A stretch of DNA of 9,390 bases from Spirochaetaceae bacterium (GTDB lineage: Bacteria > Spirochaetota > Spirochaetia > Treponematales > Breznakiellaceae). The stretch is from assembly GCA_031265025.1 (NCBI GenBank), contig JAISDF010000252.1, positions 1-9,390 of the forward strand. The letters run 5' to 3'. Both the position numbers and the translations under genes were made by a program. A model generated the notes under the pieces. The model was not told the origin of the DNA. It worked only from the letters and a program-made list of their open reading frames with translations, and made no database searches. Below, in pieces: positions 1 to 7,251 of this stretch. Position 1 is the stretch's first letter; each line of letters opens with the position of its first letter.

Positions 1-979
1 GGAAATCGGTCAGGGGATTGAGGAGGCTTACCAGGGGATTGTTTTTGAGCTTGGTGGGTACCATGTCGTCAGGACCGGGATCATCCGCGCTCAGGGCCCA
101 GCCGTTTTCAGACGCGGCGCGTTTGAGAACGCCCAGTTCATCATGGGGCACGAAGCCGGTAATCCAGGCCACGGAGGAAACGGGAATATCCCCAAGGGTA
201 TCCATGCCCGCCCTGGCCGTCTCAAATTCGATACGGGACAAAAGTTCTTCCCGCTCGGCCTCCACCGCGCCTGTCTTGAGGGACAGGGCGGCAAGCTGCC
301 TTTCTATATCGGCAAGCCGGTCATGAATATCGGCCAGGGAAGCGTTGATTTCGGAAAGGGAAGACGAGGGCAGGACAAAGGGCGCCGCGTCGGGAACTTC
401 TTCGTCAAGGACCAGAACGCGTATGACGGCCTTGTCCCCGCCTGCAACTATATACCGCAGCGCGCCGGGAAGAGCGGCGAAAACTTGGGGGGTAAATTCA
501 TACAGATGAAAAACCACGCCCTGTTTTGCCAAAGCCAGGATGTCGCCGGGGTTAAAGTTCCCCCACCCTTCTATGCGGCTCTGTTCCCTTGAAAGTATGG
601 ACAGCCTGTCGTGGAGGCTCTTTTTTTCCTCGGAGAGCCTCATGACCTCGGTAACGGTATCGGGTTCTTCCGGGCCGTTGACCGCGTCGGACGAAAAAGG
701 CTCGTCGGCTTGCGCCGCGTCACCGGCCCGTCTTTTGAAGGTATCTTTCACGGAAGGCCCGGGCGCTCTCTTTGTCTTTTTGGCTTCGGCCTCATAGGGC
801 TTGAGCATGCCGAGAGCCGTATCGGTTTTGGTTTTCCGGTCCAGGAGCCCGGTCAGGGCTTCCGAAGAAACGCTCCTGCTTTCGAGGTGTACGATGCCCA
901 GGTCCCGGAGACGCTTCAGTGATTCTTCCCGGTACTTATCCATGACAACCAGGGAGACTTTTTTCATAGGGACTATCAT
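1..979 (-). CDS. atpI: V-type ATPase subunit I (a-subunit), N-terminal part, truncated by window edge
   Basis: This is the stator/membrane subunit of the V-type ATPase. The N-terminal cytoplasmic domain binds the peripheral stalk, and the C-terminal membrane domain forms the ion half-channels. The reading frame is open from the ATG at 979 to the window edge, giving 326 codons, and I translated it without meeting a stop. It begins MIVPMKKVSLVVMDKYREE, typical of the family. Residues of about 150-285 alternate heptad-rich stretches with alpha/beta segments. The frame reaches PTKLKNNPLVSLLNPLTDF, which matches the conserved P-T/V-x-L-x-N stretch just before the first membrane helix. Family members have roughly 600-650 residues, so about half is missing here, including all membrane helices and the essential arginine. 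The start overlaps the atpD stop as ATGA, and GGAGGAG precedes it. An alternative ATG lies at 967. Identification is firm. Confidence 0.93.
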   Translation of the reverse strand, partial: MIVPMKKVSLVVMDKYREESLKRLRDLGIVHLESRSVSSEALTGLLDRKTKTDTALGMLKPYEAEAKKTKRAPGPSVKDTFKRRAGDAAQADEPFSSDAVNGPEEPDTVTEVMRLSEEKKSLHDRLSILSREQSRIEGWGNFNPGDILALAKQGVVFHLYEFTPQVFAALPGALRYIVAGGDKAVIRVLVLDEEVPDAAPFVLPSSSLSEINASLADIHDRLADIERQLAALSLKTGAVEAEREELLSRIEFETARAGMDTLGDIPVSSVAWITGFVPHDELGVLKRAASENGWALSADDPGPDDMVPTKLKNNPLVSLLNPLTDF

Positions 980-1590
980 GCGGGATCTCCTCCGGCGGCC
1001 TGCGCGAGGCCCCGCTTGGCTATCTTACCGCGGACTACAGCCGAAGTCTGCTGGTCGCCCAGATACACCTGAATCTTCTTTATATTACCCCTGGTTTCGG
1101 GGATTTTTATTTTTTCAAAAAGATTGACCCGCTGGGTAGTTACGCGCAATTCGTGGTCCAGCCGCCGGCGCTGTTCCTCAAGGGTACGGGCCTCAAGGTC
1201 AAGGAGCAGGACCCGCCGCATGCGTTCCACCGCCGTGTCAAGCCACAGGGGCGAAGAAGCAAGGTCATACGGGAAACTTTCAAATTCGGCGCCCTCAAAG
1301 ATGGGTATGGCAACGCCGGCTATATTGCCCTGGGCGGCCCTGACGCCGCGTATGACCAGAAGACCGGCGGTAAAAATACCCTTCTCGCCGAAAACGGCTA
1401 TCCAGGACTTGAAGGTTTCGTCGGCCTTTTCTTTTTCTTCCATGAGTTCACGTATGCGTATCTCTACGCTCCTTATTTCCGCCTGGAGCTGCTGCTTTTT
1501 CAGCATCAGGGTGGGGAGATAGCGCCGGTACATTTTAAGCGCGTCTTTTTGTTTTTTAAGCTCGTTTTTGGTCAGCTTTATCTTAGCCAT
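976..1590 (-). CDS. atpD: V-type ATPase subunit D (central rotor shaft)
   Basis: Subunit D is the long coiled-coil shaft that turns inside the A3B3 head and couples it to the membrane ring. The 204-residue product has the family's usual length. It opens MAKIKLTKNELKKQKDALKM, then has YRRYLPTLMLKKQQL, a long N-terminal helix (about residues 5-65), a small central domain (about 70-115), and a C-terminal helix carrying TTQRVNLFEKIKIP and then IKKIQVYLGD. These are the conserved D-subunit signatures (RVN...IP....I..I...L). The tail is rich in lysine, arginine and alanine. It starts 24 bases after atpB ends, with a modest GAGG ribosome site, and its stop overlaps the atpI start by four bases, suggesting translational coupling. 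No separate F subunit gene, the usual rotor partner of D, is present in the visible cluster. Confidence 0.95.
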   Translation of the reverse strand: MAKIKLTKNELKKQKDALKMYRRYLPTLMLKKQQLQAEIRSVEIRIRELMEEKEKADETFKSWIAVFGEKGIFTAGLLVIRGVRAAQGNIAGVAIPIFEGAEFESFPYDLASSPLWLDTAVERMRRVLLLDLEARTLEEQRRRLDHELRVTTQRVNLFEKIKIPETRGNIKKIQVYLGDQQTSAVVRGKIAKRGLAQAAGGDPA

Positions 1591-1614
1591 AACGCCTCAA
1601 CTCCACGGCACCCG

Positions 1615-2910
1615 CTAACGCTTGGGCCAGAACTTTTCAAGAAGTTCCGTACGAAGCCCGGTCTCCTCGGGACTGAAACAATCGGAGAGAATTTCCCAGC
1701 CCAGGTCCAGGGCCCGTTCCAGCGGTATATTTACGGAAAGGTCCATCATTTCCCTTTCAAAGGTTTCGCCGTATTTGAGGAGCTTGTCGTCCCAGGCTGT
1801 CATGATGAAGCCCATGGATTTCTTTTCCAGCGTGTCCTTGTAGGCGGCGTAGAGTTTGATCATGCCATCCATGAGCGCGCGGTGGTCTGCCCTGGTCTTG
1901 CCGTTGACCTGCTGCTTGAGCCGCGACAGGGAACCGAAGGGCTCTATGCGGCCGTTTTTGTGGTAGTACTGGCCTTCGGTGATATAGCCTGTGTTGTCGG
2001 GAACAGGGTGGGTTACGTCGTCGCCGGGCATGGTGGTAACGCCGAGTATGGTGATGGAACCGGCGGTGTCAAAGTCAACGGCCTTTTCGTAGCGGCTGGC
2101 AAGCTGGCTGTACAGGTCCCCGGGATAGCCCCGGTTACTGGGAACCTGTTCCTGGGTAATGGAAATTTCCTTCATGGCGTCGGCAAAGTTGGTCATGTCG
2201 GTAAGGAGCACCAGCACGTCCTTGCCCTGGAGGGCAAACTGTTCGGCCACGGCCAGGGAAATATCAGGAATCATCATACATTCCACCGTGGGATCGCTGG
2301 CGGTATGGACAAACATCACGGTCCGGGAAAGGGCGCCGCCGCCCTCAAGGGTTTCCTTGAAAAAAAGGTAATCGTCGTATTTAAGGCCCATGCCGCCAAG
2401 GACTATCACGTCAACTTCGGCCTGCATTGCGATGCGGGCAAGGAGTTCGTTGTAGGGTTCCCCGGATACCGAGAATATGGGCAGCTTCTGGCTTACCACA
2501 AGAGTATTGAAGAGGTCTATCATGGGAATCCCGGTACGTATCATGCGCCTGGGTATGATGCGCTGGGACGGATTAACCGAAGGCCCGCCTATGCTGATGA
2601 GGTTTTCGCGCAGGGACGGCCCCTTGTCCCTGGGGACACCCGAACCGTTAAACACCCTGCCCAGGAGATTTTCGGAAAAGGACACTTCCATGGAATGGCC
2701 GAGGAAACGCACCGTATCGCCTGTGGAAACGCCCCGTCCGCCGGCGAATACCTGGAGGGAAACAATGTCGTTTTCTATGCGGTTGATTTCCGCCAGGGAT
2801 GTCCCAAAAACGGTATCAACCTCGGCCAGGTCGCCGTAGCGGACATCATCCGCCTTGACGGTGATTACGCTCCCCGCTATAGATTCAATCTTGCTATATA
2901 CCTTTTTCAT
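1615..2910 (-). CDS. atpB: V-type ATPase subunit B (regulatory, non-catalytic head subunit)
   Basis: Three B subunits alternate with three A subunits in the soluble head; B contributes residues to the nucleotide site but does not normally hydrolyse ATP. The product is 431 residues, the usual length. The N-terminal beta-barrel is about residues 1-75. The degenerate P-loop region is LPIFSVSGEPYNEL (143-156), lacking the GKT of a real Walker A, as expected for B. The Walker B-like segment VLVLLTDMTNFADA ends in D238. NRGYPGDLYSQLA (259-271) and GSLSRL (326-331) follow, with R330 the likely arginine finger. The frame is open upstream to 3183, but that part is out-of-frame shadow of atpA. I chose the ATG at 2910 because MKKVYSKIESIAGSV is the family start and GGAGGG lies five bases before it. 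A 70-base spacer separates it from atpA, the widest gap in the operon. Confidence 0.97.
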   Translation of the reverse strand: MKKVYSKIESIAGSVITVKADDVRYGDLAEVDTVFGTSLAEINRIENDIVSLQVFAGGRGVSTGDTVRFLGHSMEVSFSENLLGRVFNGSGVPRDKGPSLRENLISIGGPSVNPSQRIIPRRMIRTGIPMIDLFNTLVVSQKLPIFSVSGEPYNELLARIAMQAEVDVIVLGGMGLKYDDYLFFKETLEGGGALSRTVMFVHTASDPTVECMMIPDISLAVAEQFALQGKDVLVLLTDMTNFADAMKEISITQEQVPSNRGYPGDLYSQLASRYEKAVDFDTAGSITILGVTTMPGDDVTHPVPDNTGYITEGQYYHKNGRIEPFGSLSRLKQQVNGKTRADHRALMDGMIKLYAAYKDTLEKKSMGFIMTAWDDKLLKYGETFEREMMDLSVNIPLERALDLGWEILSDCFSPEETGLRTELLEKFWPKR

Positions 2911-2980
2911 GCGTCCCTCCGGTCCGCTTTTCAAACAAACTGCTGATTCACGTCTCCATGCGGAGGCGCGCCCCGTCCGC

Positions 2981-4741
2981 TTATGCCAGGAGCTTCTCCA
3001 CGGCGGCATCCAGCCCCTGGGACTTTTCGGCCAGGGCGGATCTGATTTCCTTTTCCATGGAAGCGAAACGCTCGCTTTTCCATTCCGAACCGTTGTAATC
3101 CAGGAAGCGCTGGCGGAGCCTGTTGAACCAGCTCCGCGCCTCGTTCTTGTCGCCGAAGCTGAAACGGGAACCGAGAATTTCAAGGATAATCCTGAAGGTA
3201 TGGTCCTGCCGCTCGGGGCTCACCGCGGCGTCCACCGCGTCAAAGGAGTTTTGCTGGAAATATACGGCGTCAAGGAAATCGCCCTTGAGGTAGACCACAT
3301 AGTCGTCGGTGCTCGTTCCTTCCTCGCCTACTACCTTCATCATCTGCTCTACCTCGCTGCCCCGGCTCATAAAGCCGTGGGCAAAGGAGACTTTTTCGGG
3401 AGGAATGATGCCTTTGTATTTGGACCACGAATCAAGGGGATGTATGGCCGGGTATTTACGGGCGTCGGAACGCTCCCGGGAAAGGCCGTGAAAGGCGCCG
3501 ACCACTTTGAGGGTAGCCTGGGTAACCGGCTCCTCAAAGTTGCCGCCGGCGGGACTTACCGTACCGCCTATGGTAACGGAGCCTATGCAGCCGTCCCTGA
3601 GCCGAACTATGCCGGCCCGTTCGTAGAAACTCGCTATGGTTGATTCAAGATAGGCGGGAAAGGCTTCTTCGCCGGGTATCTCCTCAAGGCGGCCGGACAT
3701 TTCGCGCATGGCCTGGGCCCAGCGGCTCGTTGAGTCGGCAAGAAGCAGGACATTAAGCCCCATCTGGCGGTAGTACTCGGCAAGGGTAACGGCGGTGTAC
3801 ACCGACGCCTCGCGGGCCGCCACCGGCATGGAGGAAGTATTGCAGATGATGACCGTCCGCTCCATGAGGGAACGGCCGGTCCGTGGATCGGTAAGCTCGG
3901 GAAATTCCTTGAGGGTTTCCACAACCTCGCCCGCCCGCTCGCCGCAGGCCGCGAGTATGACTATGTCCACATCGGCGTGGCGGCTGGTGATCTGCTGGAG
4001 CACGGTCTTGCCCGCGCCAAAGGGTCCGGGTATACAGTAGGTCCCTCCCCTCGCCACGGGGAAGAAAGTGTCGATGAGCCGCACCCTGGTAACCATGGGT
4101 TCCACGGGCTTGAGCCTTTCCTCAAAACAGTCCACAGGACGCTTGACCGGCCAGCGGAAGGACATGGTAAGCGGAATGATATTGCCCCGCTCGTCTTTCA
4201 GTTCCGCTATGGTCTCCCGTATGGTATAGGCGCCCGGACCCTTGACGGAGGCAACGGTATAGCTTCCGTAGCGGTCAAAGGGAACCATAATGCGATGGGT
4301 AAAGGCCCCTTCGGGAACCGTACCCAGGGTATCGCCCCGTTCCACCCTGTCGCCGGGTTTTGCCGAGGGAGTAAACTCCCAGGTACGGCCGGAGGGCAGG
4401 GGGTCAAGATATACCCCCCGTTCAAGAAAATACCCGGCTTCTTCGGCAAGTTTGGGCAGGGGATTCTGGAGGCCGTCAAAAACCTGTCCCAAAAGACCGG
4501 GGCCCACTTCCACGGACAGGAGCTCTCCGGTATATTCCACAGGATCATCTACGGATATACCTCTGGTTATCTCAAAGACCTGAAGCTGGCTTACATCGCC
4601 CCGTATGCGGATGACTTCACTCTTTAACTGCTTATCCCCAACCTTTACATAACCCACTTCGTTCATGGATACGGCGCCGTCAAAACGGACGCTTACCATA
4701 TTGCCGTTGACGGCGACCACTGTGCCTTTGGTTCCGGTCAT
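2981..4741 (-). CDS. atpA: V-type ATPase subunit A (catalytic)
   Basis: This is the catalytic subunit that hydrolyses or makes ATP in the soluble head. The product is 586 residues, normal for bacterial V-type A. An N-terminal barrel (about 1-70) is followed by the A-specific bulge domain (about 110-190, with PEGAFTHRIMVPF). The Walker A motif GPFGAGKT is at 239-246 with K245 contacting phosphate. GERAGE (267-272) holds the catalytic glutamate region. Walker B VLLLADSTSRWAQA has D336. SGRLEEIPGEEAFPAYL (349-365) is the A-subunit signature; the usual Gly-Tyr after GEE is Ala-Phe here, which I take as a neutral variant. The long C-terminal helical domain runs from about 440. The start ATG overlaps the preceding stop (ATGA), and GGGAGAAG lies upstream. 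All catalytic residues look intact. Confidence 0.98.
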   Translation of the reverse strand: MTGTKGTVVAVNGNMVSVRFDGAVSMNEVGYVKVGDKQLKSEVIRIRGDVSQLQVFEITRGISVDDPVEYTGELLSVEVGPGLLGQVFDGLQNPLPKLAEEAGYFLERGVYLDPLPSGRTWEFTPSAKPGDRVERGDTLGTVPEGAFTHRIMVPFDRYGSYTVASVKGPGAYTIRETIAELKDERGNIIPLTMSFRWPVKRPVDCFEERLKPVEPMVTRVRLIDTFFPVARGGTYCIPGPFGAGKTVLQQITSRHADVDIVILAACGERAGEVVETLKEFPELTDPRTGRSLMERTVIICNTSSMPVAAREASVYTAVTLAEYYRQMGLNVLLLADSTSRWAQAMREMSGRLEEIPGEEAFPAYLESTIASFYERAGIVRLRDGCIGSVTIGGTVSPAGGNFEEPVTQATLKVVGAFHGLSRERSDARKYPAIHPLDSWSKYKGIIPPEKVSFAHGFMSRGSEVEQMMKVVGEEGTSTDDYVVYLKGDFLDAVYFQQNSFDAVDAAVSPERQDHTFRIILEILGSRFSFGDKNEARSWFNRLRQRFLDYNGSEWKSERFASMEKEIRSALAEKSQGLDAAVEKLLA

Positions 4742-5328
4742 GTCGCTTCTCCCGATTCAGTGCTTATTGCCCCCAGACCTGCCGCTCCCAGGGGAGCCGC
4801 GTTCATAATGGAAGCGTAAATAGTTCTATATTCAGCAAAACCTTCCTCAGCCCTAAAGAGCCCGTGCCGCTCCAGAAGGAGCAGCTTCAGGAGGTAAGCG
4901 TATACCCTGTTCCTGTCGAAATACTCAATGCCCTCAAAGGATTCAATGACCCCCCACCGCGCTTTATCAAGGAAGAATTCGGCTTCCAGGGGAGAATCCA
5001 TGGACAGGGCCGCTTTTGCGGCGGCCGCGGCGTCCACCGGATACTGGGGAGCGTCCAGGGAAAACTCGCGCCTGAGTTTCTGCGCCCGGAAATGGGCAAG
5101 GTTTAAGCGGAGGGCCTTCTCCCATTCAAGCCAGCGGCCAAGGAAAACCGACCGGGACTCAGGAGCCGGCGCGGAGGCGGGATCCAGAACGCAAAAATCC
5201 AGCAGCGCCGCGTCCGTAACGGCAAGGTGTTCGCCGGCCAGGGCCCTGAAATCCCCGGAACTCATGGGAACTCCCTGCCCGTAGACAAGATACGGAAGCT
5301 GCGCTACCAGATAGTAGTAGGAACTCAT
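4738..5328 (-). CDS. DUF2764 family protein, putative V-ATPase accessory or C-like subunit
   Basis: I recognise this from memory as the uncharacterised DUF2764 family. It sits between atpE and atpA in V-ATPase operons of spirochaetes, Chlamydia and Bacteroidetes. The product is 196 residues with no signal peptide or membrane segment. It opens MSSYYYLVAQLPYLVYGQG, the conserved family start, and is otherwise mainly helical, with LGRWLEWEKALRLNLAHFRAQKLRR (broken here by description only) at about 84-108 and a leucine-rich helix near 145-155. It is locked into the operon on both sides: its ATG overlaps the atpE stop (TAATG) and its stop overlaps the atpA start (ATGA). The position corresponds to where C and F subunit genes lie in the Enterococcus ntp operon, and the Y-x-Y-L-V-A start faintly recalls the AC39/subunit C start. 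A role as a stalk subunit is inference, not shown. Confidence 0.88.
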   Translation of the reverse strand: MSSYYYLVAQLPYLVYGQGVPMSSGDFRALAGEHLAVTDAALLDFCVLDPASAPAPESRSVFLGRWLEWEKALRLNLAHFRAQKLRREFSLDAPQYPVDAAAAAKAALSMDSPLEAEFFLDKARWGVIESFEGIEYFDRNRVYAYLLKLLLLERHGLFRAEEGFAEYRTIYASIMNAAPLGAAGLGAISTESGEAT

Positions 5329-5939
5329 TACACGCCCTTTACCGCGTTTTTGAGAATGCCCGCCAGATGGGGATTGAGGTACGCCGAAAGGAGTTCGGCT
5401 ACCGCCTCGGCGGAGAAATCATAATACGCCCTGCCGTCCTTTTCGGCTATCCTGAAACCTCCGCCCAGATTGCGGTCCGATTTAAGATCAACGCCGCCGG
5501 AAAGGACAGCGGAAAGTTTATCCCTGAAAAAGGCTTCCAGGGCTTTAAGATCGCTTTCGTTCAAAATAACCTGGAGCGAATCGGAACCCGCGGCCCAGCC
5601 CTTTACCACCTCGGGAATGGCGTTTTTAAGCGTATCGGCGCCATAAGCCGCGCCGGTTTCTTTTTGGATGATCCTGTCAAGAAGGGTCTGTATCTCATCC
5701 TTAAAGGCAAGGACCAGATTGCGGGAAGCCTGTTCCACGGCGGCTATACCGGCCTTTTCGGCCCTCCCGGCGTCTTCCTTTGCCGAGGCAATCAGGGCGT
5801 CCGCTTCTTTTTTCGCGGCGTTGATAATGCCTTCGGCTTCCGCCTCCGCCTGTCTCTTTATCTTCAAGGCCTCTTCCGAAGCGGATTCTATCCCGTCTTT
5901 CTTTATCTTATCGATCAATTCCTGAAGTTGGATATCCAT
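5328..5939 (-). CDS. atpE: V-type ATPase subunit E (peripheral stalk)
   Basis: Subunit E forms the outer stalk that holds the A3B3 head still against the membrane a-subunit. The product is 203 residues, typical for bacterial E. The N-terminal half (about 1-85) is an uninterrupted alanine/glutamate/lysine-rich coiled coil starting MDIQLQELIDKIKKDGIE, with the repeated AEAEAEGIINAAKKEAD pattern of the family. The C-terminal globular domain includes GGGFRIAEKDGRAYYDFS and ends with AELLSAYLNPHLAGIL, the family's conserved tail. It is the first gene of the operon. The start ATG at 5939 is supported by GAGGAG five bases upstream and by the family start. Its stop shares one base with the next ATG. 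No H/G subunit, the usual coiled-coil partner of E, is visible upstream, where galM lies. Confidence 0.94.
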   Translation of the reverse strand: MDIQLQELIDKIKKDGIESASEEALKIKRQAEAEAEGIINAAKKEADALIASAKEDAGRAEKAGIAAVEQASRNLVLAFKDEIQTLLDRIIQKETGAAYGADTLKNAIPEVVKGWAAGSDSLQVILNESDLKALEAFFRDKLSAVLSGGVDLKSDRNLGGGFRIAEKDGRAYYDFSAEAVAELLSAYLNPHLAGILKNAVKGV

Positions 5940-5968
5940 AGGCTCCTCTTTTCACCCTGATTTAGCGT

Positions 5969-5987
5969 TCCGGCCGCGTCAACCGGA
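5969..5987 (-). other. possible 5' leader stem-loop of the atp mRNA
   Basis: TCCGG at 5969-5973 and CCGGA at 5983-5987 can pair around nine bases. The stem falls at the very 5' end of the transcript predicted from the promoter at 5995-6023. Such a short 5'-terminal stem could protect the message from decay, but five base pairs in GC-rich DNA can arise by chance. Confidence 0.2.
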
Positions 5988-5994
5988 TGTTCTT

Positions 5995-6023
5995 ATTTTA
6001 TGACGAACCAGATTTATTATCAA
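5995..6023 (-). promoter_or_regulatory. sigma70-type promoter of the V-ATPase operon
   Basis: Reading the minus strand, TTGATA (6023-6018) and TAAAAT (6000-5995) each match the consensus at five of six positions, and exactly 17 bases separate them. Transcription would start near 5988, giving a leader of about 50 bases before the atpE start codon. The promoter lies in the 110-base gap after the galM stop, so the ATPase operon can be transcribed independently of galM. I see no terminator between galM and this promoter, so readthrough is also possible. Confidence 0.6.
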
Positions 6024-6049
6024 GTAGCCATTTCCGATATATTGAAAGC

Positions 6050-7084
6050 CTACCAGTCAAAGGAATACAGGGAACGCTCGTGAAATTTCCGCTCCGGGGA
6101 AAATACGCAGGGCGGAAAAGCGGCCTGGTTCGGCGTATCCGGGAAAAACTGGGGCTCAAGGCACAGGCCGGAATGTTTTTCGTAGAAGGAACCGGGTTTG
6201 CCGGCCACCGGGGTGATGGCGTTGCCCGTATAAAACTGAAAGCCCGGATGGGTGCTGAACAGCCGCATCCTGCGCCGGGAAAGGGGATCGGAAATTTCGG
6301 CAAAGGGCCTGAGCTTTCCGGCCTCGCCGTCGGCGGCAAAACAATGATCAAAGCCCCCTCCGGTCTCCGGGAAACGGGCCATGGCGTCTTTTATAGCCGT
6401 GCGGGTCCTCAGGTCAAAGGGCCCGCCCTCAACATCCGCAAGCGTCCCGGCGCTTTCCCGGCCAAGCGCCGCGTAGCGGGAAGCGTAGAGCAGCGCCTCA
6501 TGGGAAAGTATGTCCCCCCTTCCCTCTCCGGCAAGGTTAAAATAGGCGTGGTTTGTCAGGCTTACCGGGCAGGGTTTATCCACATCGGCGGAATAATCCA
6601 CGATAAGCTCATTGGACTTGGAAAGGCCGTAGCTTACCACGGCCCTGAGTTTGCCCGGAAAGCCGCCGTCCCCGTCGGGACTGGAGATTTCAAAACGGAC
6701 GAAAACCCCGTCTTTTTCCTCATAGCCTTCGGCCTTCCAGAGCCTGCGGGAAAACCCCCGCAAGCCGCCGTGAAGGGTGTGTTTGCCGTCGTTTTTATCC
6801 AGCGTATAGGTCCTGCCATTGAGGGTAAAGGTCCCGTTGGCGATACGGTTTGAATAACGCCCTACCGTAGAACCAAAAAAGAACCTGTCCGAGGCATACC
6901 CCGCAAGGGTTCCGTACCCCAAAAGCACATCCTCCTCAGGTCCCCGGGAAGAAGGAACATAGAGCGCCACCAGGGAAGCGCCGTAATTGGTCATAACCAG
7001 CCTTAAATCCCCGGCCTTGAGGATGAAGAGCCTGGCCTTTTTCCCGCTGGAAAGCATACCAAAGTTCTTTTTGGCGATTTTCAT
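6050..7084 (-). CDS. galM: Aldose 1-epimerase (mutarotase)
   Basis: This enzyme interconverts the alpha and beta anomers of glucose, galactose and related sugars, feeding the Leloir pathway and glycolysis. From the ATG at 7084 the product is 344 residues, the usual length. It shows the galactose-mutarotase fold signatures in order: GRYSNRIANGTF (about 75-86), KHTLHGG with H102 and H105, SLTNHAYFNL with H179 (general acid), GFDHCF with D246, and GLCLEPQFFPD with E310 (general base). All expected catalytic residues are present. The frame extends to a TTG at 7111, and further in-frame sequence encodes a hydrophobic run ending LSGC, described separately. I prefer ATG 7084 because it gives the family's normal start. 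No ribosome site precedes either start. The gene lies 110 bases upstream of atpE on the same strand, with no other sugar genes in view. Confidence 0.95.
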   Translation of the reverse strand: MKIAKKNFGMLSSGKKARLFILKAGDLRLVMTNYGASLVALYVPSSRGPEEDVLLGYGTLAGYASDRFFFGSTVGRYSNRIANGTFTLNGRTYTLDKNDGKHTLHGGLRGFSRRLWKAEGYEEKDGVFVRFEISSPDGDGGFPGKLRAVVSYGLSKSNELIVDYSADVDKPCPVSLTNHAYFNLAGEGRGDILSHEALLYASRYAALGRESAGTLADVEGGPFDLRTRTAIKDAMARFPETGGGFDHCFAADGEAGKLRPFAEISDPLSRRRMRLFSTHPGFQFYTGNAITPVAGKPGSFYEKHSGLCLEPQFFPDTPNQAAFPPCVFSPERKFHERSLYSFDW

Positions 7085-7251
7085 GGGGTCAAGGCTAGCA
7101 CAGCCTGACAAAACAGAAAAGGGGAAGGCGCATACAACAAGCTATACACACAATTTTTGTAACCCGGTAAATTTTAACCTTGACACCGCAGTGCGGGCCG
7201 CGGCGCGGAGGTACACTGGAAGAGCCTGACCCATCCTGTTAGTATAGACCC
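7085..7251. promoter_or_regulatory. divergent intergenic region between galM and the J-domain gene
   Basis: This gap must carry control signals for both directions. On the plus strand a perfect TTGACA (7180-7185) is followed by two touching GC-rich palindromes, CCGCAGTGCGG (7186-7196) and GCCGCGGC (7197-7204), and then TACACT (7212-7217). The 26-base spacing is too long for an ordinary sigma70 promoter. A TAGTAT hexamer (7240-7245) lies just before the J-domain ATG. On the minus strand TATAGC near 7145-7140 is a weak -10 candidate for galM. No confident promoter pair can be called for either gene. Confidence 0.3.

Noticed and set aside
1153..2946. 597-codon open frame on the plus strand, antisense to atpD/atpB
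   Set aside because: It lies wholly opposite well-supported ATPase genes; its product has no recognisable domain and a composition typical of antisense shadow (many Gly, His, Val). High-GC codon bias on the real strand creates it.
2911..3183. N-terminal extension of atpB to an upstream start
   Set aside because: The extra 91 residues are Arg/Ser/Trp-rich shadow of the atpA 3' end in another frame; ATG 2910 has the conserved start and a good ribosome site.
2855..3643. 262-codon plus-strand open frame over atpA/atpB
   Set aside because: Antisense to conserved atpA sequence with no family features or ribosome site.
5987..6853. 288-codon plus-strand open frame opposite galM
   Set aside because: Antisense to galM, whose catalytic motifs are all in the minus-strand frame.
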